Source: Comamonadaceae bacterium ALPHA2B (GTDB lineage: Bacteria; Pseudomonadota; Gammaproteobacteria; Burkholderiales; Burkholderiaceae_C). Taken from it: a DNA stretch of 43,255 nt. Of this stretch, positions 37,731 through 43,255 are shown piece by piece (the stretch's first letter is position 1; every line of letters starts with the position of its first letter). The DNA lies in the NCBI GenBank assembly GCA_005503065.1, contig SCOE01000045.1, positions 1 to 43,255 on the forward strand, read 5' to 3'. Made by a program: the position numbers and the translations under genes. The notes below the pieces were generated by a model. It was not told the origin of the DNA, did not search any database, and saw only the letters and a list, made by a program, of their open reading frames with translations.

Positions 37731-38639
37731 TCAGAACGTGTTCAAGGCCTCCATCGGCGCCAGCGCCTCGACCAGGAAATCGACCATCACCCTGACCTTC
37801 GCACTGAGGTGCCTGCGGCTGGCGTAGATCGCCTGGATGTCGATGGGCGGCATGCGGTAGCCGGGGAGCACTTCCACCAGCCGCCCGGCGCGCACGTCAT
37901 CGCCGATCACGAAGCGGGGCTGCCAGATGACGCCGGCGCCGGCCAGCGCAGCGACACGCGCCGTCTCGCCGTTGTTGGCGCGCAGGGCCCAGCGCACGCG
38001 CACGGACTCCAGCGCGCCTTCGGGCCCGGCGAACTGCCACTCGTCGGACGTGGCGGCATAGGTGTAGCCCAGGCAGGCATGGGCGCCGAGGTCCGCCGGC
38101 ACCACGGGCATGCCGTGCGCGGCCAGGTAGCCGGGCGATGCCGCGACGATGTTGTGCGAGCAGCCCAGGCGCCGCGCGATGTGCGTGCCCGACACGGTGC
38201 GCGAGATGCGGATGGCCAGGTCCCAGCCTTCCTCGACGATGTCCACCATGCGGTCGATGAGCCCGATGTCGAGCTCGACATCGGGATAGCGCGCCATGAA
38301 GCGCGGCCACAGCGGCGCCAGCACGAGGCTGCCGAAGCTCAGCGGCGCGCTGATGCGCAGGCGTCCGCGCGGCTGCAGCGAGGCGGTGGTGGCCAGTGCC
38401 TCGGTCTCGGCCAGTTCCTCCAGCATGGACTTGGCGCGGTCGTACAGCGCCTCGCCGCCCTCGGTGAGCGACAGGCGGCGGGAGGTGCGGTTGATCAGGC
38501 GCGTGCGCAGGTGTGCCTCGAGCTCGGCGATGTAGCGCGTCACGTTCGCCGGCGAGGTGTCCAGCGCATCCGCGGCCTTGGTGAAGCTGCCGCGCGCCAC
38601 CACGGTGACGAAGATTTCGTAAGCCCTCAACCGGTCCAT
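37731..38639 (-). CDS. LysR-family transcriptional regulator
   Basis: A 302-residue LysR regulator of the CrgA/AaeR-like group: M-D-R-L-R-A-Y-E-I-F-V-T-V-V-A-R-G-S-F-T-K-A-A-D-A-L is the DNA-binding helix pair, with T-R-Y-I-A-E-L-E-A-H-L-R-T-R-L next; the effector domain begins G-R-L-R-I-S-A-P-L-S-F-G. It is divergent from the alpha/beta hydrolase gene across 122 bases containing a clear LysR-type box at 38655-38673, and probably controls that gene. Weak ribosome site. Confidence 0.92.
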   Translation of the reverse strand: MDRLRAYEIFVTVVARGSFTKAADALDTSPANVTRYIAELEAHLRTRLINRTSRRLSLTEGGEALYDRAKSMLEELAETEALATTASLQPRGRLRISAPLSFGSLVLAPLWPRFMARYPDVELDIGLIDRMVDIVEEGWDLAIRISRTVSGTHIARRLGCSHNIVAASPGYLAAHGMPVVPADLGAHACLGYTYAATSDEWQFAGPEGALESVRVRWALRANNGETARVAALAGAGVIWQPRFVIGDDVRAGRLVEVLPGYRMPPIDIQAIYASRRHLSAKVRVMVDFLVEALAPMEALNTF

Positions 38640-38654
38640 CGTCCTCGCCCCGTT

Positions 38655-38673
38655 CGTTCAGGAAAGCTGAACG
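38655..38673. promoter_or_regulatory. LysR-type operator (T-N11-A box)
   Basis: CGTTCAG (38655-38661) and CTGAACG (38667-38673) are perfect 7-base arms around GAAAG and satisfy T-N11-A. The box starts 16 bases before the LysR ATG, in the divergent region with the alpha/beta hydrolase, so the regulator likely represses itself from here. A TAGATT at 38717-38722 may be the -10 of the hydrolase gene. Confidence 0.65.
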
Positions 38674-38761
38674 AGTAAACCACTTTCGGTGCCTTTTTCG
38701 AAGCGGTGGCGGCTTCTAGATTCACGCCACGCTTCCACCCCCGCAAAGAAAGGACCTTGCC

Positions 38762-39697
38762 ATGAACGCCCAAGCCCATCCCAGCCGCCGCGCCCTGATT
38801 GCCGCCGGGGCCCTGGCCGGCGCAGCGATCGCCGTCGGCACCGCGCACGCCGCGACCGACGCGGTGCCCGGATTCCGCGAGCGCACGGCCGAGGTCAACG
38901 GCACCCGCATCCACTACCGCATCGGCGGCAGCGGACCGGCCGTCGTGCTGCTGCACGGCTACGCGGAGACCAGCCACATGTGGAATCCGCTCATGCCGCT
39001 GCTGGCGAAGACGCACACCGTCGTCGTTCCGGATCTTCGCGGCGCCGGCGGCTCGTCCAAGCCCGAGGCCGGCTACGAGAAGAAGAACATGGCGGTCGAC
39101 ATCCACGAGCTGGTGAAGTCGCTGGGCATCGCCAAGGCCAGCGTCGTGGGCCACGACATCGGGCTCATGGTCGCCTATGCCTATGCGGCGCAGTTCCCCG
39201 CCGACACAGAGAAGGTGGTGTTGATGGATGCGTTCCTGCCCGGGATCGGCCCCTGGCAGAACGTCTGGCTGCTGCGCGACCTGTGGCATTTCCACTTCCA
39301 CGGCCCGACGGCGCTGGCGCTGGTCAAGGGGCGCGAGCGCATCTACTTCGAGCATTTCTGGAACGACTTCGCCGCTGACCCGAAGCACTCGGTGCCCGAG
39401 GCCGACCGCCGGTTCTACGCCAGGGCCTACGCGCAGCCCGGCGGGATGCGCGCCGGATTCGAGTACTTCAAGGCCTTCGAGCGCGACGCCGCGGATTTCG
39501 CCGAACTCGGCAAGACGCCCTTGCCGATGCCCATGCTCGTGCTGTCCGGCGAAAAGGCGGGCGGCACCTTCCTCATCGAGCAGGGAAAGATGGTGGCGAC
39601 GAACGTCCAGGGCGTGGTCGTGAAAGGCTCCGGCCACTGGTTGATGGAAGAGGCGCCGGACCAGGTCATCCCCGCCCTGCTCGATTTTCTCGGCTGA
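38762..39697 (+). CDS. Exported alpha/beta hydrolase, epoxide-hydrolase/dehalogenase type
   Basis: A 311-residue hydrolase. The first 31 residues (P-S-R-R-A-L-I-A-A-G-A-L-A-G..., ending A-H-A-A) are a signal peptide, possibly twin-arginine. The mature domain has H-G-Y-A-E-T (H65, oxyanion loop), D-L-R-G-A-G-G-S-S-K-P, the nucleophile in V-V-G-H-D-I-G (D132) and G-S-G-H-W with the base histidine (H292). An aspartate nucleophile instead of serine is typical of epoxide hydrolases and haloalkane/haloacetate dehalogenases, which usually stay in the cytoplasm. AAGGA lies about 8 bases before the ATG. Controlled by the divergent LysR gene. Substrate unknown. Confidence 0.88.
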   Translation: MNAQAHPSRRALIAAGALAGAAIAVGTAHAATDAVPGFRERTAEVNGTRIHYRIGGSGPAVVLLHGYAETSHMWNPLMPLLAKTHTVVVPDLRGAGGSSKPEAGYEKKNMAVDIHELVKSLGIAKASVVGHDIGLMVAYAYAAQFPADTEKVVLMDAFLPGIGPWQNVWLLRDLWHFHFHGPTALALVKGRERIYFEHFWNDFAADPKHSVPEADRRFYARAYAQPGGMRAGFEYFKAFERDAADFAELGKTPLPMPMLVLSGEKAGGTFLIEQGKMVATNVQGVVVKGSGHWLMEEAPDQVIPALLDFLG

Positions 39698-39724
39698 GGA
39701 GCATGGCTGTCATCATGCGATCCG

Positions 39725-40018
39725 ATGGGACCCACGGATGCACAGCTGCGCCAGTCGATCGCAACGCTTCTGGCAGCGCGCGAGCCGCCGGCCACCATCT
39801 GCCCGTCCGAAGTCGCCCGCGCCGCCGCGCCGGATGCGTGGCGCGCGCTGATGCCGCGGGTGCGCGAGGTGGCCTTCGCCATGGCGCGCGAAGGCCGCAT
39901 CGAGATCCGACAGAAGGGCCAGCCCGTGGCACCCGACCCGCCGCCGCGCGGACCGATCCGGCTCGGCCGCGTGCACGCTGCGGCCGATGCCCACCCCACC
40001 ACGCCCGGCAGACGCTAG
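39725..40018 (+). CDS. DUF3253 protein
   Basis: A 97-residue protein: A-T-I-C-P-S-E-V-A-R-A-A-A, then W-R-A-L-M-P-R-V-R-E-V-A-F-A-M-A-R-E-G-R-I-E-I-R-Q-K-G-Q-P-V, then R-G-P-I-R-L, which is the full DUF3253 pattern and looks like a small winged helix. Function not established; a nucleic-acid-binding role is a reasonable guess from the fold. ATG 39725 is the only ATG in frame; a CTG at 39707 with GAGGAG upstream is an alternative. It starts 27 bases after the alpha/beta hydrolase stop and may share its transcript. Confidence 0.8.
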   Translation: MGPTDAQLRQSIATLLAAREPPATICPSEVARAAAPDAWRALMPRVREVAFAMAREGRIEIRQKGQPVAPDPPPRGPIRLGRVHAAADAHPTTPGRR

Positions 40019-40072
40019 AAACGCCGTCTCGCAAGGGGTGCGACGCGCTCGCGCCCCGAGTTCCGGGCCGCA

Positions 40073-40828
40073 TCACGCCACCACCAGCACCGCCCCTGCC
40101 TTGCGCAAGGACGCCAGCGCGGCCCTGGGCGCCTCGGGCGCCACCAGCACGGTCGCCGCCGCATCGAGCGGCGCGATGACGTAGGGCGAGGCGGCGCCGA
40201 GCTTCTCGGACGAGGCCATCACGACCGTGTCGCCGGCCGCGGCCATGAGCGCGCGCTTGACGGCGGCCTCTTCCATGTCGGCGGTGCTGAGGCCGGCCTG
40301 GGCGTGCACGCCCGTCACGCCCATGAAATACAGGTCGGCATGGATGCGCGCGATGGCCTCGACTGCGGCCGCGCCCACGGCGACCACCGAGTGCTTGAAC
40401 AGCCGTCCGCCGATGAGGATGACCTCGACACCGGCATGCTGGACCAGCTCGACCGCCACCGAGGGGCTGTGCGTGACCACGGTGGCGCGCAGCGCGGGCG
40501 GCAGGTGGCGCGCCAGCTGCACGGCGGTGGTGCCGCCGTCGACGAACACGACCTGGCCCGGCTGCACCATGGCCGCCGCGGCGCGACCGATGGCGACTTT
40601 CTCCTGCGGCGCCAGGCGTTGGCGGCCGGCGAGGTCGGCCTCGGCCGGGGCGACCGGCAGCGCGCCGCCGTGCACGCGCTGCAGCCGGCCCTGGGCGGCG
40701 AGTTCGCGCAGGTCGCGCCGGATGGTGTCTTCCGACAGCCCGAGCGATTCGCTCAAGGCCTTGGCGATGACCTGGCCGTCGCGCCGGAGCGCGTCGAGGA
40801 TGTGCTGCTGGCGCTGACGGGTGAGCAT
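40073..40828 (-). CDS. DeoR/GlpR-family transcriptional regulator
   Basis: A 251-residue DeoR-type repressor. T-R-Q-R-Q-Q-H-I-L-D-A-L-R-R-D-G, L-S-E-S-L-G-L-S-E-D-T-I-R-R-D-L-R-E-L-A and G-R-L-Q-R-V-H-G-G-A form the DNA-binding wing; the C-terminal sensor domain starts K-V-A-I-G-R-A-A-A and has F-V-D-G-G-T-T-A-V-Q-L, a sugar-phosphate-isomerase-like pocket. Effectors are usually phosphorylated sugars or related metabolites. It is divergent from nudK over 80 bases with three direct GCACG repeats. ATG 40828 is taken as start; a GTG-type upstream extension at 40864 would add 12 residues lacking family similarity. Confidence 0.92.
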   Translation of the reverse strand: MLTRQRQQHILDALRRDGQVIAKALSESLGLSEDTIRRDLRELAAQGRLQRVHGGALPVAPAEADLAGRQRLAPQEKVAIGRAAAAMVQPGQVVFVDGGTTAVQLARHLPPALRATVVTHSPSVAVELVQHAGVEVILIGGRLFKHSVVAVGAAAVEAIARIHADLYFMGVTGVHAQAGLSTADMEEAAVKRALMAAAGDTVVMASSEKLGAASPYVIAPLDAAATVLVAPEAPRAALASLRKAGAVLVVA

Positions 40829-40850
40829 CGGGCGATGGTAGTCGGCCTGT

Positions 40851-40890
40851 GCACGTGTTTGCACGATTTTTCTTGAATCCGCACGAATTG
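40851..40890. promoter_or_regulatory. GCACG direct repeats, predicted DeoR operator
   Basis: GCACGTGTTT (40851), GCACGATTTT (40861) and GCACGAATTG (40881) form a direct-repeat array at 10-base and 20-base spacing, covering the -35 of nudK. Direct repeats at helical spacing are usual for DeoR-family regulators. Confidence 0.5.
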
Positions 40891-40901
40891 CCGCCTAGCA
40901 T
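40873..40901 (+). promoter_or_regulatory. Promoter of nudK, leaderless type
   Basis: TTGAAT (40873-40878), 17 bases, TAGCAT (40896-40901). The ATG of nudK is 8 bases after the -10 hexamer, at the expected start point, so the mRNA is probably leaderless. Confidence 0.55.
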
Positions 40902-40908
40902 CGCTGCC

Positions 40909-41505
40909 ATGGCCCACGTCAACGAACGCGTGCGGGTGCGCGAAGTCACCCTGCTCTCCGACAACTGGTACACGCTCAAGACCACGCGCTTCGACTGGCG
41001 CCGGCGCGACGGCCAGTGGCAGGAGCAGCACCGCGAGACCTACGACCGCGGCAACGGCGCCGCCCTGCTGCCCTACGACCTGGCGGGGCGCACGGTGCTG
41101 CTGGTGCGGCAGTTCCGCTACCCGGCCTTCGTCAACGGGCACGACGACCTGCTCATCGAGGTGGCCGCCGGCCTGCTGGACGACGAGGCGCCCGAGGTGC
41201 GCATCCGCGGCGAGGCGGAAGAGGAACTGGGTTATCGCCTGGGCGCGGTGCGCAAGGTGTTCGAAGCCTTCATGAGCCCGGGATCGGTGACCGAGAAGCT
41301 GCACTTCTTCGTCGCACCCTACGACGCCGGCATGCGCATCGGCGATGGGGGCGGCCTGGCCGAGGAGGGCGAGGACATCGAGGTGCTCGAAGTGGACATC
41401 GACGAGGCGCTCTCGATGGTGGCCGACGGCCGCATCGTCGATGCGAAGACGATCCTGCTGCTGTACCACGCGCAGTTGCACCTGTTCGCGCCCAGCGCGG
41501 CATGA
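40909..41505 (+). CDS. nudK: NUDIX hydrolase, GDP-mannose pyrophosphatase-like
   Basis: A 198-residue NUDIX enzyme of the ADP-sugar/GDP-mannose pyrophosphatase group, expected to hydrolyse nucleotide sugars to NMP and sugar phosphate. The NUDIX box reads G-L-L-D-D-E-A-P-E-V-R-I-R-G-E-A-E-E-E-L-G; the usual R/K before E-A is glycine here. V-F-E-A-F-M-S-P-G-S-V-T-E-K-L-H-F-F and the late E-D-I-E-V-L-E match NudK. The start is ATG 40909, at the predicted transcription start. It is divergent from the DeoR gene and probably controlled by it; dacB follows on the same strand. Confidence 0.88.
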   Translation: MAHVNERVRVREVTLLSDNWYTLKTTRFDWRRRDGQWQEQHRETYDRGNGAALLPYDLAGRTVLLVRQFRYPAFVNGHDDLLIEVAAGLLDDEAPEVRIRGEAEEELGYRLGAVRKVFEAFMSPGSVTEKLHFFVAPYDAGMRIGDGGGLAEEGEDIEVLEVDIDEALSMVADGRIVDAKTILLLYHAQLHLFAPSAA

Positions 41506-41522
41506 GGTGTTCGAGGGCTTTG

Positions 41523-41528
41523 GATAAT
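41523..41528 (+). promoter_or_regulatory. Candidate -10 element just before dacB
   Basis: GATAAT at 41523-41528 ends 8 bases before ATG 41537. No clear -35 is seen 17 bases upstream, and no ribosome-binding site lies between, so a leaderless transcript is possible. Confidence 0.35.
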
Positions 41529-41536
41529 CCTCGACC

Positions 41537-43000
41537 ATGCCGCTGCGCCCTCTCACGTTGTCTCCCCGCTCCGCCTTCGTCTTCACCCTGCGCACCCTGG
41601 CCATCGGCGCCCTGCTCGCCGGTGCGGCCACGCACGCGCAGCAGATGCTCCCGCCCGAGGTCGAAGCCGCCCTGGCACGCGCCAAGGTGCCGCGCGATGC
41701 GGTGACGATGCTGGTGGCCGACGCCGAAGGCCTGCGCCCGCCGCGCCTGGCGTGGCGCACGCAGGTGCCGGTCAACCCGGCGTCGATCATGAAGCTGGTG
41801 ACGACGTATGCCGCACTCGACCTGCTCGGCCCGGCCTACACCTGGAGCACGCCGGTCTACACCGACGGACGCGTGATCGACGGCACGCTGCACGGCAACC
41901 TCTACATCCAGGGCCGTGGCGACCCGAACCTGGTGGTCGAGCGGCTGTGGCTGCTGCTGCGCCGCGTGCAGGGCCTGGGCATCCGCCAGATCGCGGGCGA
42001 CATCGTGCTGGACCGCAGTGCCTTCGACACCACGGTGGACGGCGATCCGGCCGCCTTCGACGGCGAGCCGCTGCGGCCGTACAACGCCTCGCCCGATGCG
42101 CTGCTGATCAACTTCAAGTCCTTGGTGATGACCTTCACGCCGGGCGTGGGCGGCAACGTGGCGCAGGTGAACTACGACCCGCCGCTGGCCGGCGTGGCGA
42201 CGCAGGCGACGGTGCCGCTCGTCGCAGGCGAATGCGGCGATTGGCGGGCCGGCCTGCGCGCGGAGCTGACCGACCCCGCGCGCATCGGCTTCGCCGGCGG
42301 CCTGCCCGCGGCCTGCGGCGAAAAGAGCTGGGCCGTGGCCTACGCCGATCCGCGCAGCTATGCGTTGCGCGCCGTCGGCGGGATGTGGGCCGAGATGGGC
42401 AACACGCTGCGCGGGCAGGTGCGCGAGGGGCCGGTGCCCGCCGGCCTGAAGCCGGCCTTCGAGATCGAATCGCCGCCGCTGGCCGAGGTGGTGCGCGACA
42501 TCAACAAGTACAGCAACAACGTGATGGCCCAGCAGGTGTTCCTCACGCTGGGCCTCGCGCAGCGCAAGCGCGGCAGCTTCGAGGGTGCCCGCACCGTGGT
42601 GCGCCAATGGTGGAACGAGCGCATCGGGACGGGTGAAGGGCAGCCGGTGCTGGACAACGGTTCCGGCCTGTCGCGCCAGGAGCGGGTCAGCGCGGCGGCG
42701 CTGGGCAAGATGTTGCAGCTGGCGTGGCGCTCGCCGGCGATGCCGGAGCTGATGGGTTCGCTGCCGTCGATCGGCGTCGACGGCACCCTCAAGCGCCGGC
42801 AACTGCGCGGCGGCGGTTCGGCGCATTTGAAGACCGGCACCCTGCGCGACGCCGCGGGCGTGGCCGGCTACGTGGACGGCGCGAGCGGCCGGCGCTGGGT
42901 GGTGGTGGCGATTGCCAACGACCCCAACGCTGCCGCGGCGCGCACCGCGTTCGACGCGCTGGTGGACTGGGCGACGAGGGACCAGCAAGGCGAGCGCTGA
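41537..43000 (+). CDS. dacB: D-alanyl-D-alanine carboxypeptidase/endopeptidase (PBP4 type)
   Basis: A 487-residue class C low-molecular-weight penicillin-binding protein that trims or cuts peptidoglycan cross-links in the periplasm. It has a signal peptide (F-V-F-T-L-R-T-L-A-I-G-A-L-L-A-G-A, cleaved near T-H-A-Q). All three active-site motifs are present: S-x-x-K as S-I-M-K (S83, K86), S-x-N as S-N-N in K-Y-S-N-N-V-M-A-Q, and K-T-G in L-K-T-G-T-L. The long insert between S-x-x-K and S-x-N is as in PBP4. Length is normal. It is the last complete gene of the window. Confidence 0.94.
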   Translation: MPLRPLTLSPRSAFVFTLRTLAIGALLAGAATHAQQMLPPEVEAALARAKVPRDAVTMLVADAEGLRPPRLAWRTQVPVNPASIMKLVTTYAALDLLGPAYTWSTPVYTDGRVIDGTLHGNLYIQGRGDPNLVVERLWLLLRRVQGLGIRQIAGDIVLDRSAFDTTVDGDPAAFDGEPLRPYNASPDALLINFKSLVMTFTPGVGGNVAQVNYDPPLAGVATQATVPLVAGECGDWRAGLRAELTDPARIGFAGGLPAACGEKSWAVAYADPRSYALRAVGGMWAEMGNTLRGQVREGPVPAGLKPAFEIESPPLAEVVRDINKYSNNVMAQQVFLTLGLAQRKRGSFEGARTVVRQWWNERIGTGEGQPVLDNGSGLSRQERVSAAALGKMLQLAWRSPAMPELMGSLPSIGVDGTLKRRQLRGGGSAHLKTGTLRDAAGVAGYVDGASGRRWVVVAIANDPNAAAARTAFDALVDWATRDQQGER

Positions 43001-43013
43001 GCGCCCTTCGCCG

Positions 43014-43086
43014 ATCGTCACGTTTGTGACGAATTTGGCTGTGCCGCCCGGCTGGCTTGCGCCGATGGGCGATTGCACTTTGGGCT
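43014..43086 (-). repeat. Dispersed palindromic repeat, copy R2
   Basis: Inverted counterpart of the element at 1290-1359. Palindrome TCGTCAC-GTTT-GTGACGA (43015-43032) lies just after dacB, and the far end reads GCCCAAAGTGCAATCG on the minus strand. The remainder of the 255 bases to the window edge holds no gene I can support. Confidence 0.8.
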
Positions 43087-43114
43087 TTTTGCGCTGTTGG
43101 GTGGGTTCGCTTGG

Positions 43115-43146
43115 GGCTCTTCGGCTGGTCGGCTCTTCGGATGGTC
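43115..43146. repeat. 16-base tandem repeat, two copies
   Basis: GGCTCTTCGGCTGGTC (43115-43130) is followed at once by GGCTCTTCGGATGGTC (43131-43146), one mismatch, then by a partial GGCTGGTCGG. The region is T/G-rich compared with the rest of the window and not coding-like. Confidence 0.6.
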
Positions 43147-43255
43147 GGCTGGTCGGCACGAGCGCTGTGGGCCTGAACCCGGCGGCATGAGGCGGGTGCG
43201 TTTGGGTTTGGTTGCAGCGCCTCTCTACCTCTACCCCTGCCCCTGAGTCTCTCCC

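Noticed and set aside
1290-43086. R1 and R2 as ends of a composite transposon or genomic island
   Set aside because: No transposase, integrase or tRNA gene is present, housekeeping genes (pyrF, tsaB, rimI, dacB) lie between them, and the elements are diverged.
41270-43159. Minus-strand open frame of 629 codons opposite dacB
   Set aside because: The plus-strand frame has all three penicillin-binding motifs; the antisense product is low-complexity.
43087-43255. Small open frames after dacB up to the window edge
   Set aside because: They are built from the palindromic repeat and tandem 16-base units, lack ribosome sites and show no domain pattern.

Overview
The window is GC-rich, densely packed DNA that reads as a chromosome segment of a Burkholderiales bacterium, most likely Comamonadaceae (Variovorax/Acidovorax-like). 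The case rests on seven periplasmic Bug-type (TctC) solute-binding proteins, several regulator-plus-catabolic-operon modules, and short intergenic repeats of the kind I associate with that family. I see no rRNA, tRNA, CRISPR array, transposase, phage gene or replication origin, and no gene-free stretch longer than 300 bases. Genus assignment is inference.

Layout. 1-800: 3' part of a gene cut by the window edge. 814-1242: VOC-fold protein. 1400-3770: SDR and NTF2-like genes divergent from an AraC regulator. 3853-9600: leftward operon (3-hydroxybenzoate 6-hydroxylase-like monooxygenase, two Bug proteins, FAD oxidoreductase) divergent from a LysR gene. 9657-11516: acyltransferase, thioesterase, small membrane protein. 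11717-20361: nine-gene rightward operon with two paralogous amidohydrolases, three Bug proteins, a LigK/RraA-like aldolase, a D-2-hydroxyacid dehydrogenase, a metallo-hydrolase lipoprotein and an SMP-30 lactonase. 20542-22385: IclR gene divergent from another Bug gene. 22458-29004: leftward homogentisate operon (degenerate metallo-beta-lactamase fold protein, MhaA-like hydroxylase, DUF2783 small protein, hmgA, Bug, fahA) divergent from an IclR gene at 29137-29994. 30109-33505: DUF1501/DUF1800 pair. 33719-37673: housekeeping genes pyrF, a divergent uracil-DNA-glycosylase homologue, rimI, tsaB and a DMT transporter. 37731-43000: LysR, exported alpha/beta hydrolase, DUF3253, DeoR, nudK and dacB.

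How the genes work together. Three catabolic modules each pair a ligand-responsive regulator with enzymes and Bug proteins, but no TctA/TctB membrane subunits are present, so the binding proteins must use a transporter encoded elsewhere or act as sensors. The homogentisate module would take 3-hydroxyphenylacetate to fumarate and acetoacetate, except that no maleylacetoacetate isomerase is seen. The nine-gene operon looks like a lactone/keto-acid pathway of unknown substrate.

Most notable signals: the promoter of the nine-gene operon (11620-11679) and the promoter of the Bug gene beside the first iclR (21312-21370) are near-copies with identical spacing, suggesting one IclR regulon; the metallo-beta-lactamase fold protein of the homogentisate operon has lost every residue specific to metal site 2 while keeping site 1; and five genes have a -10-like hexamer 6-8 bases before ATG with no ribosome site, suggesting leaderless mRNAs.
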